From NCBI GenBank assembly GCA_902494945.1, contig CABUVF010000009.1, positions 1-21,849 of the forward strand: a DNA stretch of 21,849 nucleotides. The letters are read 5' to 3'. The stretch's first letter is position 1. Every line of letters starts with the position of its first letter. The notes under the pieces were generated by a model. It saw nothing but the letters and a program-made list of their open reading frames with translations, did no database searches and was not told the DNA's origin. This stretch comes from an uncultured Collinsella sp. (GTDB lineage Bacteria > Actinomycetota > Coriobacteriia > Coriobacteriales > Coriobacteriaceae). Shown here piece after piece: positions 21,820 to 21,849 of this stretch. Position numbers and translations under genes: made by a program.

Positions 21820-21831
21820 CAAAACGTTTTG
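21820..21831. promoter_or_regulatory. Perfect palindrome CAAAACGTTTTG, candidate operator
   Basis: A 12-bp perfect palindrome centred on CG, with GG and CC continuing on the flanks after one mismatch. Centred CG palindromes with A/T arms are typical of LacI-family sites. It lies about 130 bp upstream of the dxs-like gene, near the window edge, so it may belong to the next gene to the right. Confidence 0.3.
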
Positions 21832-21849
21832 TCCGATGCCATACTGATA

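Noticed and set aside
21693..21849. A thiamine (TPP) riboswitch before the dxs-like gene.
   Set aside because: I could not find the conserved CUGAGA-type THI-box sequence on the minus strand; only a short GC hairpin is visible.

Overview
The window looks like chromosomal DNA of a high-GC Gram-positive anaerobe. The best fit is a gut Coriobacteriia (Collinsella-like). This is inferred from base composition, codon use, the SEC-C-tagged methionine aminopeptidase, the twin-arginine-style lipoprotein substrate-binding protein and the general gene repertoire; no rRNA or marker gene settles it. I see no tRNA, rRNA, CRISPR array or insertion sequence. No gene-free gap exceeds about 235 bp, but several gaps hold striking palindromes and repeats.

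Layout, left to right. (1) 1-2448: a leftward, truncated Ntn-type C-N hydrolase diverges from a rightward M18 aminopeptidase, which is followed by a strong terminator. (2) 2467-3411: a toxin-antitoxin pair (RelB/DinJ-like antitoxin, PIN-domain toxin) with its own promoter and iterated operator-like repeats. (3) 3499-3641: a nested hairpin element that may be a structured RNA. (4) 3645-6538, leftward: a D-2-hydroxyacid dehydrogenase, map, and a COG0731-like radical SAM protein, separated by a terminator and a large perfect inverted repeat. (5) 6764-10033, rightward: an alpha/beta hydrolase, then a degenerate-GGDEF/receiver/HD-GYP protein and an Hpt phosphotransfer protein that probably form a c-di-GMP-linked phosphorelay. 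(6) 10185-13828, rightward: a DUF2975-like membrane protein with an XRE/YozG-like regulator, then a 42-residue peptide with six cysteines, an attenuator-like hairpin, and an ABC ATPase with two permeases. (7) 13940-18223, leftward: a glutamate-type ABC importer (binding protein, two permeases, ATPase) ending in a class I amidotransferase-fold gamma-glutamyl peptidase. (8) 18498-21692: an iron-type alcohol dehydrogenase converging on a dxs-like gene, with two tandem large inverted repeats and a bidirectional terminator between them.

The most interesting unit is 10185-13828. The cysteine-rich peptide gene has a near-perfect ribosome binding site, a TTGACA promoter element and a leaky-terminator-like hairpin before the transporter genes. 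The transporter resembles LanFEG-type immunity/export systems, yet no modification enzyme or leader peptidase is present. TTATCG/CGATAA motifs occur in front of both the DUF2975/XRE pair and the peptide, suggesting one regulon. I cannot assign the peptide to a described family.

A second theme is intergenic structure. Four long inverted repeats with 18-20 bp arms lie at three loci, and three copies of a 42-44 bp hairpin repeat lie between genes. These look like dispersed elements of the genome.
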